64,000 nucleotides of DNA, from the NCBI GenBank assembly GCA_963843275.1, contig CAWJJM010000012.1, positions 1,972,332-2,036,331 on the forward strand. Reading direction: 5' to 3'. Below, piece by piece: positions 46,241-55,678 of this stretch. Positions within the stretch are counted from its first letter, which is position 1, and every line of letters starts with the position of its first letter. Source of the DNA: CAWJJM01 sp963843275. Its GTDB lineage: Bacteria > Acidobacteriota > Thermoanaerobaculia > Multivoradales > JBCCEF01. The notes under the pieces are model-generated. The model was not told where the DNA came from. It ran no database searches and worked only from the letters and a program-made list of their open reading frames with translations. Both the position numbers and the translations under genes were made by a program.

Positions 46241-46723
46241 ATGGAATCGCGCCGCATGGCCCGGGCCGCCACCTCGCCTCCCCACCGGTCGCCGGCGCGC
46301 CGGCGGAGCCCGCTGCGCTTCGCGGCGCTCTACCTGCTGCTCGCCGTGGCCGCGGTGCAGATCCCGCTGGCCGAGGGGTGGCTGCTGACGCCGTGGCGGG
46401 GCGGCGGCTTCGGGATGTTCTCCACGCTCGACAGCTCCGCGTTCCGGCCGGTCCGCGTCTACGCCGAGGGAGACGGCTGGGAGCGACGGCTCGTCCTCCC
46501 CGAGAGCCTGGACGGGCCGACCTACGCCCTGGCCTGCCTGCCCACGGATCAGCGCATGCGCGCCCTGGCGCGCCGGGTCGCCGCCCGGCTCCGACCCGGC
46601 GGCAGGACCGTGCGGGCGCTGCGGGTGGAGGTGTGGAGATCCGCCTTCGATGCCGACACCTCGACCCTCTCCGTCCGCCCCTGGCGGCGCGTCCGCGTGG
46701 AGCTCGACCGTGGCGCGCCCTGA
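46241..46723 (+). CDS. Membrane-anchored protein of unknown function
   Basis: 160 residues with an N-terminal membrane anchor (FAALYLLLAVAAVQIPLAEG) and an external ~100-residue domain beginning GGFGMFSTLDSSAFRPVRVYAEGDG. The start is taken as the ATG at 46241; another ATG at 46256 is possible and no RBS decides. It overlaps the next gene by 14 bases. Pairs of this kind (a small FGMFST protein and an HTTM-like membrane protein) occur together, but no reaction is known. Confidence 0.6.
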   Translation: MESRRMARAATSPPHRSPARRRSPLRFAALYLLLAVAAVQIPLAEGWLLTPWRGGGFGMFSTLDSSAFRPVRVYAEGDGWERRLVLPESLDGPTYALACLPTDQRMRALARRVAARLRPGGRTVRALRVEVWRSAFDADTSTLSVRPWRRVRVELDRGAP

Positions 46724-47615
46724 GGACCGGACCGCCTGGTGGCGGCGGCTGGGACGCTCGCTCGGCGAGATCGAGCCCTTCGACCTCGCGGCCCGGCTGA
46801 CCCTCGTCTACTTCATGGTCCGGCCCCTGGGACCCTGGTGGGCCCACGCCCCGGCCCTGCTGCTGGCCGCCTGCGGCCTGCTGGTGCCCTGGCTGGTCCG
46901 CCGCGCCGGCCTCTGGGTCCTGTTCACGCTGGCGGTCGCCTCCTGGGTGATCCCGGCCTGGAGCTTCATCGACAACCACGGGTTCCTGCTCGTCTACTGG
47001 TGCCTGGCGCTGGCCTGCTCGCTCGCCTTCGGCGACGAGCCCGGACCGACCCTGGCCACCAACGCGCGCTGGATGGTGGGCCTGGTCTTCGCCCTGGCGG
47101 CGCTATGGAAGGTGGTGCTCTCGCCCGACTTCCTCGACGGCGACTTCTTCCGCGCCGTGCTGCTCGCCGACACCCGGTTCCGCGAGCTCGCCCGGCTGGG
47201 CGGCGGCATCTCGGCGGCCGCCTACCAGCACAACGTCGAGCTGCTGCAGCGGCTGGGCGCGGGGAAGCTGGGGCTGTCGGCGGTCGCGCTCACCGAGCCC
47301 CACCGCCAGGTGGTCCTGGCCTACGTCTCCACCTGGTGGACCGCCGTGGTGGAGACCGCGATCGCCGTCTTCTTCCTCCTGCCGCGCCGCCTCCCGCTCA
47401 CCCGCTGGCGCGACCCCCTGCTGGTCTTCTTCTGCTGGATGACCTACCCCTTCGCCGCCATCGCCGGCTTCGGCTGGCTGCTGACCATCCTCGGCATCGC
47501 CCAGCTCGAGCCCGAGCGCCGCGCCATGCGCCTCGCCTACCTCGCCACCTTCGCCTTCATCCTCATCGACAAGCTCGTCCCCTGGACCCGAGGGCTGGTG
47601 GCGCTCGTCGGGTAG
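46710..47615 (+). CDS. Polytopic membrane protein, HTTM-like
   Basis: 301 residues from a GTG at 46710 inside the end of the preceding gene. About eight hydrophobic segments. The order (WSFIDNHGFLLVYWCLALACSLAFGD, then WMVGLVFALAALWKVVLSPDFLDGDFFR) resembles HTTM/vitamin-K-carboxylase-like proteins, including the Lys and Asp after the fourth membrane segment, but the match is weak. The overlap with the upstream gene indicates coupling. Function unknown. Confidence 0.6.
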   Translation: MARPEDRTAWWRRLGRSLGEIEPFDLAARLTLVYFMVRPLGPWWAHAPALLLAACGLLVPWLVRRAGLWVLFTLAVASWVIPAWSFIDNHGFLLVYWCLALACSLAFGDEPGPTLATNARWMVGLVFALAALWKVVLSPDFLDGDFFRAVLLADTRFRELARLGGGISAAAYQHNVELLQRLGAGKLGLSAVALTEPHRQVVLAYVSTWWTAVVETAIAVFFLLPRRLPLTRWRDPLLVFFCWMTYPFAAIAGFGWLLTILGIAQLEPERRAMRLAYLATFAFILIDKLVPWTRGLVALVG

Positions 47616-47633
47616 GGGGCGGAGGGCGCGCGG

Positions 47634-47653
47634 GGGCGGGAGCGCTTCCGCCC
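47634..47653. terminator. Imperfect GC hairpin
   Basis: GGGCGGGAGC/GCTTCCGCCC, paired throughout as RNA with one G-U, between the convergent membrane protein and ADOP permease genes. Confidence 0.35.
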
Positions 47654-47678
47654 GGCGGCCCGCACGCCGCGCCGGGCC

Positions 47679-50060
47679 CTATTCCCGGGCCAGCACCTCG
47701 ACGACGTCGCGACGGGACGCCCGGCGCGCCGGCACGCCACCGGCCAGGGCCGCCGTCGCCACCAGGACGAGCGCCGCCGCGGCGTAGGCCCGCGGGTCCG
47801 CCGGCGAGAGGTGGAAGAGCAGTCCGCCGAGGGCGCGCGCGAAGAGGGCCGCCGCGGCGGAGCCGGCGACGACGCCGGCGAGGACGAGGGCGAGGGGGCG
47901 TCGCAGCAGGAGGCGGAGCACCTCGCCCCGGGTCGAGCCGAGGGCGATCCGGACCCCGATCTCCCGGCCGCGCAGGCGCACGGCGTAGGCGGTCACCCCG
48001 TAGATCCCCATCGCCGCCACGAGGAGGCCGACGAGGCCGAAGGCCGCGGTCACCGAACCGTAGAACCGCGGCCGCGCCGTGGTGCCCGCGACGACGTCGT
48101 GGAGCGTGGCGACCCGATCCAACGGCAGCGACGGGTCGAGCGCGGCGACGGTCGAGCGCACCCGGGGCACCAGCCGCCGCGGGTCGCCCTCCCGGGCGGC
48201 GACGACGACGGTGAGGAACGGCCACGGCGCCTGGGCGTGCGGCAGGTAGACCTCGGGGCGCGGCGGCTCGGCGAGGCCGAAGTGGTGGACGTCGGCGACC
48301 ACCCCGACGATCCGACGCTCGACCGGCTCCCCGAAGGCCAACACCACCGTGCGGCCCAGCGCGTCCCCGCGGTAGAGCTGGCGCGCCAGCGCCTCGTTGA
48401 CGAGAGCGACCGGCGTCGAGCCGCGGCGATCGGCGGCGGTGAAGCCGCGGCCGCGCACCGGGATGCCGAGCGCCGCGAAGTAGCCGGGCGTGGCGGCCCG
48501 GTAGTTCGCCATCTGCGGCGCCTCCGCCGCCGTCCCGGCCGTCCGGCGGACCGGGAAGAGCATGTTCGAGCCACTCAACGGCAGGTTGGTGACGCCACCC
48601 GCCGCGGCCACCTCGGGCGCCGCGCGCAGGCGCTCCATCAGCTCGCGGAAGAACGCCGCCCGCCGCGCCTCGTCCGGATAGTCGTAGGCTGGCAGCACCA
48701 CCCGGACGCTGAGCCGCCCGGCGGTGCGGAAGCCCGGATCGACCGCGAGCAGGGAGGCCAGGCTGCCGACGAGCAGGCCGGCCGCCACCAGCAGCACCAG
48801 GGTCACCGCGACCTGGGGCACGAGGATCCAGCCCAGGAGCCGTCCCGTGCGCCGCTCCCCCGCCCACCGGCCGCCTCCGGTGTGCACGTGCGCCAACGCG
48901 CGGCTCCCCGCGCGCAGCCCGGGCACCAGCCCGATGAGGAGGCCGCCCGCGAGGGCGACGGCGAAGTGGACCGCCACCGGGACGGCGCCGAGGTGGAACC
49001 CGTGGATGCGCGGCAGGTCGAGCGGGAACAGGGACACCATCGCACGCCCGCTCCAGGCGGCGATCCCCAGGCCCGCGAGCGCGCCGACCAGAGCGAGGAG
49101 CACGCTCTCCACCGCGACCGCCCGCAGGAGCCTGCCACGGCCGCCGCCGAGGGCGACCCGCAGCCCGAGCTCCGGGCCGCGGGCGGCGATCCGCGCCAAC
49201 AGCATGGCCGCCGCGTTGGCTCCGACCACCAGCAGCAGGAAGGCCACGGCGCTCCACAGGACGAGGAGCGCCGGCCGCACCGGCGCCGTCATCGCTCGCG
49301 CGAGCGGCACCAGGCGGGCCCCGGTCCCCGCGTTGGTCGCCGGGTGGCGCTCGGCGAGGCGGCGCGAGATCGCCTCGACCTCCTGCTCGGCGCGGGCCAG
49401 GCCGACGCCGGGGGCGAGGCGCGCGAAGGCCAGGAGGTAGCGTGCGCCGCGTCCGACCTCCTCGTCGGGCGCCGCCATCGGCAGCCAGACCTCGGCGCCG
49501 CGCGGCAGGTCGAGCGTATCGGGGACGACGGCGGCGATCCGCCACCTCTCGTCGTCGACCCGCAGCTCGCGGCCGAGGGCTGCGAGCGGGCCCCCGTAGC
49601 GGCGCGCGGCGAGGCTCGCCGAGACGGCGGCGCCCCTCTCCCCCGTGCCCCGCGGGAGCCGGCCGACGGCCGGCGGCAAGGCGAGCACCGCGAACAGCTC
49701 GTCGTCGACCCGCGCCCCCGCCACCCGCTCCGGCCGGTCGCCGCCGCCCAGGGCGAACGTCTCCTCGCTGACCAGGGCGAGACCCGCCAGCGACCGGCTC
49801 TCGCGGCGCAGGTCCGCGGCGTCGGCGGCCGACACCCGGCCGCCGCTGCCGGCGTCCTCCGGACCGGCCCACCGCACCTCGACCAGCTCGTCGGGCCGCG
49901 GGTAGGGCAACGGCCGCAGCAGGACCTCGTAGACCAGCGAGAAGATCGCGGTCGCAGCGCCCAGCCCGAGGGCCAGGACGGCGACCACGGCGAAGCTGAA
50001 TCCCGGGCGGCGCCGCAGGCTGCGCAGCGCGAGACGGAGGTCGGAAGCGAGACCGTACAT
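47679..50060 (-). CDS. ADOP/MacB-type FtsX-domain permease
   Basis: 793 residues, ATG at 50060 behind GAGGAG. Two copies of the MacB-like periplasmic domain and FtsX membrane domain: ALRSLRRRPGFSFAVVAVLALGLG at the start, a middle ABC2/FtsX block (ELGLRVALGGGRGRLLRAV), and the second block at the end (EIGVRIALGSTRGEVLRLL). This is the acidobacterial duplicated orphan permease layout, which lacks an adjacent ATPase. No ATP-binding gene lies within the window nearby, so the partner is unknown. It may export a lipid, peptide or macrolide-like compound. It is the strongest taxonomic hint toward Acidobacteriota. Confidence 0.85.
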   Translation of the reverse strand: MYGLASDLRLALRSLRRRPGFSFAVVAVLALGLGAATAIFSLVYEVLLRPLPYPRPDELVEVRWAGPEDAGSGGRVSAADAADLRRESRSLAGLALVSEETFALGGGDRPERVAGARVDDELFAVLALPPAVGRLPRGTGERGAAVSASLAARRYGGPLAALGRELRVDDERWRIAAVVPDTLDLPRGAEVWLPMAAPDEEVGRGARYLLAFARLAPGVGLARAEQEVEAISRRLAERHPATNAGTGARLVPLARAMTAPVRPALLVLWSAVAFLLLVVGANAAAMLLARIAARGPELGLRVALGGGRGRLLRAVAVESVLLALVGALAGLGIAAWSGRAMVSLFPLDLPRIHGFHLGAVPVAVHFAVALAGGLLIGLVPGLRAGSRALAHVHTGGGRWAGERRTGRLLGWILVPQVAVTLVLLVAAGLLVGSLASLLAVDPGFRTAGRLSVRVVLPAYDYPDEARRAAFFRELMERLRAAPEVAAAGGVTNLPLSGSNMLFPVRRTAGTAAEAPQMANYRAATPGYFAALGIPVRGRGFTAADRRGSTPVALVNEALARQLYRGDALGRTVVLAFGEPVERRIVGVVADVHHFGLAEPPRPEVYLPHAQAPWPFLTVVVAAREGDPRRLVPRVRSTVAALDPSLPLDRVATLHDVVAGTTARPRFYGSVTAAFGLVGLLVAAMGIYGVTAYAVRLRGREIGVRIALGSTRGEVLRLLLRRPLALVLAGVVAGSAAAALFARALGGLLFHLSPADPRAYAAAALVLVATAALAGGVPARRASRRDVVEVLARE

Positions 50061-50552
50061 CGTCGGCTCCTCGTGCGTGGGTTCCTCGTGGCCGAGACGA
50101 GCCGACGCTGCCACAGCGCGGACCGGCGCGCACGACCCGGCCGCGTGGTGCCCACCCCTGCCGGGCCACCCACCCGCAGGGGGCCGGGGTGCCACCCTTT
50201 CGGAAGGCCCGGGGGCGGCACGACGGCCCTGTCGGACGCAACCGCACCCCATGAGCCGGAGCACGAGGAGGAGGCGGCACGCCCCGGCGACGCTGTGGAG
50301 GCCCCCGCCCTCCTCGTCTCCAAGGTCGTCCCCCGGGGACGGGGGCGGGTGGCGCTGGTCGGGGGACGGCGGTAGGTCGCCGGACTGAGGTGCCCGCATC
50401 AGTACCGGATGAATCTCTTCGAGAGATCCCTGCTGCCTTGCGAAGACGCCGTCGCGTTGGTACGTTCCGGTCGCTCGATCCCATCCGACGAGCTCGGTGC
50501 GAGCGTGCGGCTCGCCCGGATGATGTCCGTGGATTTGATGGAGGAAGACGTC
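50061..50552. other. Gene-free region between the ADOP permease and the protease
   Basis: About 490 bp. The left two-thirds are GC-rich and the right third has more A/T. A small perfect hairpin ATCTCT-TCG-AGAGAT lies at 50413-50427. Open frames run through it without a supported start. It probably holds divergent promoters, but no box pair is convincing. Confidence 0.4.
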
Positions 50553-52349
50553 ATGAAGTCAGTGTTGTCCGTGGTGTTCGCGATCCTCGTCTCCTGGCCC
50601 GCGAGCGCGCAGTCTCTAGCTCCGCTGCTGCTGCCCTCCGCGGGGTCCTCCGTGGAACGCACCAGCGCTCCGCTCTCCGTCGCGACCGATGCGAGGGTCG
50701 CTCCGGTCGCCACCATGCTGCCGGCGGAGGTGGGGTCCCGCGACGAGCTCGAGAAGGCGCGGGCGTGGAACGGGGCGGGACGATCGCCGCTCCAGATCGG
50801 GATCGTCCGGCCGCTGGCCGCACCGGTCACGGTCGATCTCAGAGGGGCTGAGGTCGTCGGGAGCACGGCTACCGATCACCTGCTCCAGCACTTCGATCAC
50901 ACGACCCGCTGGGCGGCGAAGGTGGAGGTCGCCGGTGCACCTCGGCTCCGCCTCCATCTTTCGAACATCGAGCTTCCCGCAGGCACCCGTTTCTGGGTCA
51001 CCTCGGCGAGCGGCGCCAGCGTCGGACCCTTCGGCCAGGAGCTCGCGGCCGACGACGGCTTGTGGACTCCGAGCGTCGACGGCGAGGTCATCGGCCTCGA
51101 GGTCGAGGTCCCGAAGGAAGAAGGAGTTCCGGCGCCCGGCTTCGAGATCGACCGTATCGGCCAGTTCCTGCCGGAAGCGTTCGGGAGCATGGCGGTCATC
51201 GCAGGCGAGGAGAACACGAGCTGCATCACCGACGCCCGCTGCATCGGCTCCGGACAGCTCCCGGTGATCGCGAACTACCGGAAGGCGGTCGCGATGCTGC
51301 TCTTCGAAAAGAACGGCGGGCTGTATGTCTGCTCGGGTGCACTGCTGAACAACACCAATCAGGACGGAACTCCCTATCTGCTGACGGCCAACCACTGCAT
51401 CGATCAGAGCGGCTCGGCCGCATCGCTCGAGGCGTTCTGGGACTACACCACGTCGAGCTGCCAAGGGAACTTCCCGAACCTGGATGCTCTCCCGCGAACC
51501 AGCGGAGCACAGCTTCTCTCCACTTCTGCGAGCAGCGACTTCAGTCTCCTTCGCCTGTCGAACCGGCCGGCCGGGCGGTTCCTCTTGGGCTGGAACGCCA
51601 ACCCGAGCGCAGTGGCCCCCGGGACCACCCTCTATCGCATCTCCCATCCCTCCTTTCCAGACAATAGCGGCGTGTCCCCACAGGTCTACAGCGTGACGAG
51701 CGTCACGAGCCACTACGTTGTCTGTAACGGCGAGGCGTCTCTGAACCTGGTCCGTTCCCAGAAGGTCATCGGTGACGTGCGTCACGGAAGCTCCGGCGCA
51801 CCGGCTATTCTTGCCAACGGACAAGTCGTCGGGCAGCTGCTCGGAGTCTGCCCGGGACTCGACGGCGCGGCTACCTGCACGAACCAGAATGTGGTCGTCG
51901 ACGGCGCCTTCTGGTCGACGTTCCCGTGGATCCAGGACTACCTCGCGCCGCAGACGTCGCCCACCGAACCGTGCGTCGAAGACGAGACGACGGCCTGCCT
52001 CCTCGACGGGCGCTTCCGGGCCGAGGTCCACTACCGCAGCACCTTCAACGAGGGGCCGGCCGATCGGACGGCGTTCCGCAAGCCAGTGACCGGCTTCGCC
52101 AGCTCCAATTACGAGACGGCGTTCTTCTACTTCAACAGCGTCAACAACATCGAGATCCTGTTGAAGATGCTCGACCAGGGCAACGAGAACAGCTCCGGAC
52201 AGCCGACCATCGCGGTGCTCACCGGCGTCGCGACCCCGCTGCACGTCGAGGTGGTCCTCACGGACACGACGACAGGGGCCTCGCGCACCTACACGAGCGC
52301 CTACCAGTCCATGGCAGGAAAGACAGACTTCCACGCCTTCGTGAAGTAG
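50553..52349 (+). CDS. Secreted trypsin-like serine protease with shared C-terminal module
   Basis: 598 residues; ATG at 50553 after GGAGGAAGACGTC. Signal peptide ends near ASA-QS. An N-terminal propeptide-like region (to about 210) precedes the peptidase core. Catalytic His is in LLTANHCID, Asp in SSDFSLLRL, and Ser in HGSSGAPAIL, in the GSSG form seen in lysyl-endopeptidase-type enzymes. Extra Cys pairs fit extracellular stability. The last ~115 residues (TACLLDGRFRAEVHYR, ETAFFYFNSVNNIEILLKML, PTIAVLTGVATPL, AGKTDFHAFVK) match the ends of the two proteins at 23.1-25.3 kb. The DNA is visibly less GC-rich than its neighbours. Lys- or Arg-specific cleavage is a guess. Confidence 0.85.
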   Translation: MKSVLSVVFAILVSWPASAQSLAPLLLPSAGSSVERTSAPLSVATDARVAPVATMLPAEVGSRDELEKARAWNGAGRSPLQIGIVRPLAAPVTVDLRGAEVVGSTATDHLLQHFDHTTRWAAKVEVAGAPRLRLHLSNIELPAGTRFWVTSASGASVGPFGQELAADDGLWTPSVDGEVIGLEVEVPKEEGVPAPGFEIDRIGQFLPEAFGSMAVIAGEENTSCITDARCIGSGQLPVIANYRKAVAMLLFEKNGGLYVCSGALLNNTNQDGTPYLLTANHCIDQSGSAASLEAFWDYTTSSCQGNFPNLDALPRTSGAQLLSTSASSDFSLLRLSNRPAGRFLLGWNANPSAVAPGTTLYRISHPSFPDNSGVSPQVYSVTSVTSHYVVCNGEASLNLVRSQKVIGDVRHGSSGAPAILANGQVVGQLLGVCPGLDGAATCTNQNVVVDGAFWSTFPWIQDYLAPQTSPTEPCVEDETTACLLDGRFRAEVHYRSTFNEGPADRTAFRKPVTGFASSNYETAFFYFNSVNNIEILLKMLDQGNENSSGQPTIAVLTGVATPLHVEVVLTDTTTGASRTYTSAYQSMAGKTDFHAFVK

Positions 52350-52364
52350 GCGCGGAGCTCGAAT

Positions 52365-52403
52365 CCGGCCGGCCGCTGCGGGATGTCCCGGGCGGCCGGC
52401 CGG
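52365..52403. terminator. Bidirectional hairpin between convergent genes
   Basis: 12-bp arms CCGGCCGGCCGC/GCGGCCGGCCGG plus an inner 4-bp CGGG/CCCG, lying between the ends of the protease and the 1016-residue protein genes. Confidence 0.55.
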
Positions 52404-52410
52404 AAAGGGC

Positions 52411-55400
52411 CTACTTCCCCACGTACGTCAGGCGCGGCAGGGTGCTCGCGTCGGGGCCGGGGATGCCGGTGTCGCCGAGCTGCCAGGCGCGGGTGTGGAA
52501 GACCGGCTCGCCGGGCTCGGCGGCGCCCTCGCCGGCGGCCGGTTGCGGGAAGCGCAGGACGGCGACGCCGCGGGCCTGGGCGAGGAGCTCGGGGGCCACC
52601 TCGCGGAGGCGGTAGACGACCCACCAGAGGCTGAACATGCCGCTCGGCCACAGGTCGCCGCTGCCGGGGACGAGGTTCGAGCCCACCGAGGCGCCCTGGA
52701 AGGCCTTGGCGACGTCGCGCGAGAGGGCGGCGAGGTCACGGGGGCGCGGCGTGTCGGCGAGCGGCAGGCGCTGGGCCATCCCCTGGGCGCGCTTCCAGCC
52801 TTTGCGCCGCTGGTGGCGCAGCGCCCACAGCAGGCCCCCTTCGGCGAAGGGGACGAAGGCGCCGGAGGAGGTGCGGCGCGCGAGCCGGATCTCCGGCGGC
52901 TTGCCGGTGGGTCCGAAGACGTGGACGCCGGCGAGCCACTTGAAGAAGGTCTGGTCGGAGAAGGTCGTCCACTGCTTCTGGAAATCGGCGCGGCGGATCA
53001 GCCCCGCCATCACGTCGCCGACGACGACCCCCGACGGCTTGACGAAGTGCTTGGCGATCAGCCGCTCGAGGAACCAGCGCTCGGCGGCGCCCAGGAAGCT
53101 GGCGTTCCACTCCTTCTCGCTGCCGGCGAAGAGCGCCGCGAAGGCGTCGCCGGGGAGCTCGAGGTCGACGCCGCAGGTGACCGGCTCGGTGAGCGGGACG
53201 GCGGCCAGGTCGGACACGGCGACGGGGAAGCCGAGCTGCTCGAGCAGCACCGCGATCCCTTCGCGCTCGGAGTCCTCCAGCGCGTCGTCGTCGTAGAGGG
53301 CGGTGACCCGCAGGGTGCGGTCGAGGACCTCGCCGTAGGCGGCGTCGAGCCGACCGTTGGCGGCCCGGTAGGCGTGGTCGAGCCAGACCGCGGCGCCGTT
53401 GGTCTCCTTGCCGCGCACCTCGGTGCGGGCGAAGCCGGCGAGGTAGCGGCCGTCGCGGAGCAGCTTCTTCGCGCCCTCCTGACGCACCCGGACCGTCGCC
53501 TCCTCGACGCGTTGCAGCGTGCTGCGCCGCTCGCTCTTGGCGGCGGCCGAGGGCGTGACGAGGCTCACCATCACCGAGGTGGCGACGGTGCGCACCCGGC
53601 GGCTGAGGAAGACGCACTCGCGGATCTGGAAGGGCAGCGACTCGACCGCGTCGTCGGACTCGGACCTCTGGACGCGCCGCACCAGCTCGCCGAGCAGGTC
53701 GCGCGGCGAGGCGTGCGCGAAGGCCGTCTCGGCGCGATCGAGGAGCTCCTCCTCGGCGCGGTCGATCTCGACGTCGAGGACGGCCTGGGTGCGGGTGAGG
53801 CGCTCGACCTCGAGGCCGAGGTCGAACCCCAGGTCGCCCTTGAGCCGGCCGAGGTGCTCGCGGATCTTCTGCTTCCACTCCTCGGGCGCCGAGAGCAGCG
53901 CGTTGGCCTTCTTCGCCCACTCCTGGACCCGTGCCAGGTCCTCGTCGCTCACCTCGGCCCACAGCTTGTCGGTGAGCTTCTCGACCAGTCGCTGGAGCCG
54001 CTTCGACGCCTCGGCCTCGATCTTCTCCTTGGTCAGGCCGCCGTCGCGCAGGAAGTCGATCAGCTTGTCGATGCGGGTGCGCTCGAGGAAGTCGTTCACC
54101 CGGTCGAGGACCTTCTGCGGCGTCTCGACGAGGAACTTCCGCGCCGCCCGCGCCTGGCGGATGACGGCGGCGAGGCGGTCGGAGGTCTCCTGGTCGTGGC
54201 CGAGGATCAGCTCGACGATCGTCGCGCCGGTGAGCGACTCGACCAGGGCGTCGGCCTTCTCGCCCTCCTCGCCCGCCAAGAGCGGCAGCAGGTCCGGGTC
54301 GTCGGGGTCGAGGTCGGCCACCTGGTCGAGGAGCCGGCGCAGCCGCGAGTCCGATTCGAGCCCCGCCTCGGTGGCGATCCGGTCCATGAAGCTCGACAGC
54401 TCGTCGCCGAGACCGGCGTACGCCTCGACGAGCGCGTCGCCGAGGTCGCGCAGCGGGGCGAGCTCGTGGGCCACGTCGCCGGCCACCCGGTCGAGCCAGC
54501 CCGCGTCGTCGAGGAACTCCCCGATCCGCTCCTCGATCTCCGCGTCGACCGCCTTGCGCAGGTCGGCCGCCTTGCCCTTCGCCAGCGCGCCGGAGATCTC
54601 GCGGAACGACTCGACCACCGCCGGCAGCTTGACGTCGCCGACCGTGGCGTCGAACAGCGCCACCAGCCCGGTGCCGAGGTCGTAGTGGATGCCGAGCTGG
54701 AAGGCGGCGCTGAAGCTCAGCCGCCGCTCGTGGACCCGCTCGAGGCGCAGGCGCACCCGGTCGTCCTCCAGCGTGCCGGAGCGCCCCGCCACCAGGCGCA
54801 TCTCGTCGAGCAGCGACAGGCCGAGGGCGGCGCGCACCGCGGCGCCCACCTGGAGCTGCACCGCCAGCTCCAGCCCGCGGAAGGGCGCCGTCAGCTCGGC
54901 GTGGAGGTCCTTGCCCCAGCTCCCCTCCAGCCCGAGCCCCAGCTCGAGCCGCAACGCCACCTCGTGCATCTCCCCGTCGGCCAGACCGCCGAGGTCGAGC
55001 CGTGACGGCAGCCGGCTGGCCGCAGCGAGCTGCTCGAGCGCCTGCATCCGCGTCGCCGAGGCCCGCACCGGCAGCCGCAGCCGGTAGCTCGCCGTGGTCC
55101 CCGCCGACGCCCGCGCCGACAGCTCCGGCCGCACGAAGGCGTCGCTCTCCCCCTTGGCGCTGAGCGCCAGGTCGACGTCGAGCGCTGCGTACGAGCCGCC
55201 GTCCGGCGCCCCGACCTGGCCGCCGCTGCCAAAGAGATCGGTGACCTCCGCGCCGGCGGCGGTGATCTCCGCCTGCGCCGAGAGCTCCGCCCCGAGCGCC
55301 AGCGGCACGTCGAGCACCTGGAGCGCCGCCCCCGAGCCCTTGACCTGGAGCTTGGGCAGGGCGAACGCCCCGCTGTCCACCCGCTCCTCCAGATCCTTCT

Positions 55401-55461
55401 TCGCCTGGAGCACCAGCAACAGGTCGTCGAGACCCAGGAGCTTCAGTTGCGACGTCGCCAT
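52411..55461 (-). CDS. Large cytoplasmic protein of unknown function (1016 residues)
   Basis: ATG at 55461 with GGGAGAGGAAGTC upstream. No signal peptide or membrane segment. The N-terminal ~270 residues are beta-rich and Leu/Val/Gly-patterned (SGAALQVLDVPLALGAEL). The middle (about 300-640) is highly charged, predominantly helical, with probable coiled coils (KEKIEAEASKRLQRLVEKL, VEVERLTRTQAVLDVEIDRAEEELL read along one segment). The C-terminal ~350 residues form an alpha/beta part (ECVFLSRRVRTVATS, TVRVRQEGAKKLL, FFKWLAGVHVFGP). I recognise no domain family and no catalytic motif. Its size, charge and stand-alone transcription make it one of the most interesting unknowns here. Its 5' flank is A/T-richer, like a promoter. 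Confidence 0.7.
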   Translation of the reverse strand: MATSQLKLLGLDDLLLVLQAKKDLEERVDSGAFALPKLQVKGSGAALQVLDVPLALGAELSAQAEITAAGAEVTDLFGSGGQVGAPDGGSYAALDVDLALSAKGESDAFVRPELSARASAGTTASYRLRLPVRASATRMQALEQLAAASRLPSRLDLGGLADGEMHEVALRLELGLGLEGSWGKDLHAELTAPFRGLELAVQLQVGAAVRAALGLSLLDEMRLVAGRSGTLEDDRVRLRLERVHERRLSFSAAFQLGIHYDLGTGLVALFDATVGDVKLPAVVESFREISGALAKGKAADLRKAVDAEIEERIGEFLDDAGWLDRVAGDVAHELAPLRDLGDALVEAYAGLGDELSSFMDRIATEAGLESDSRLRRLLDQVADLDPDDPDLLPLLAGEEGEKADALVESLTGATIVELILGHDQETSDRLAAVIRQARAARKFLVETPQKVLDRVNDFLERTRIDKLIDFLRDGGLTKEKIEAEASKRLQRLVEKLTDKLWAEVSDEDLARVQEWAKKANALLSAPEEWKQKIREHLGRLKGDLGFDLGLEVERLTRTQAVLDVEIDRAEEELLDRAETAFAHASPRDLLGELVRRVQRSESDDAVESLPFQIRECVFLSRRVRTVATSVMVSLVTPSAAAKSERRSTLQRVEEATVRVRQEGAKKLLRDGRYLAGFARTEVRGKETNGAAVWLDHAYRAANGRLDAAYGEVLDRTLRVTALYDDDALEDSEREGIAVLLEQLGFPVAVSDLAAVPLTEPVTCGVDLELPGDAFAALFAGSEKEWNASFLGAAERWFLERLIAKHFVKPSGVVVGDVMAGLIRRADFQKQWTTFSDQTFFKWLAGVHVFGPTGKPPEIRLARRTSSGAFVPFAEGGLLWALRHQRRKGWKRAQGMAQRLPLADTPRPRDLAALSRDVAKAFQGASVGSNLVPGSGDLWPSGMFSLWWVVYRLREVAPELLAQARGVAVLRFPQPAAGEGAAEPGEPVFHTRAWQLGDTGIPGPDASTLPRLTYVGK

Positions 55462-55678
55462 GACTTCCTCTCCCTTCCCGTCCGGAGCCGCCGCCCCACG
55501 GCTCGAAATCGACGATCGGCGGCGGCGGGCCCGATCCCGCCCGATCCACCACAGGCCCGAGAGCCCGTCCTCCGAGAAGACGGACCCGACCACCGGGATT
55601 CACAGACTTACGTGGTTTTCGGACAGTATGCGAGGAAATGCGAAGAGGCAAGGGGGGAAGTGCCGTGCCAGGACGCTC
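55462..55678. other. Upstream region of the 1016-residue protein
   Basis: 217 bp with a short A/T-rich block (55,600-55,650) and no gene. A promoter for the large protein is expected here, but no -35/-10 pair is clear enough to place. The right end belongs to the downstream end of the PIN gene. Confidence 0.3.

Noticed and set aside
50430..50500. Candidate promoter TTGCGA with TACGTT before the protease
   Set aside because: The boxes match poorly and lie more than 80 bp from the start codon; not listed as a feature.
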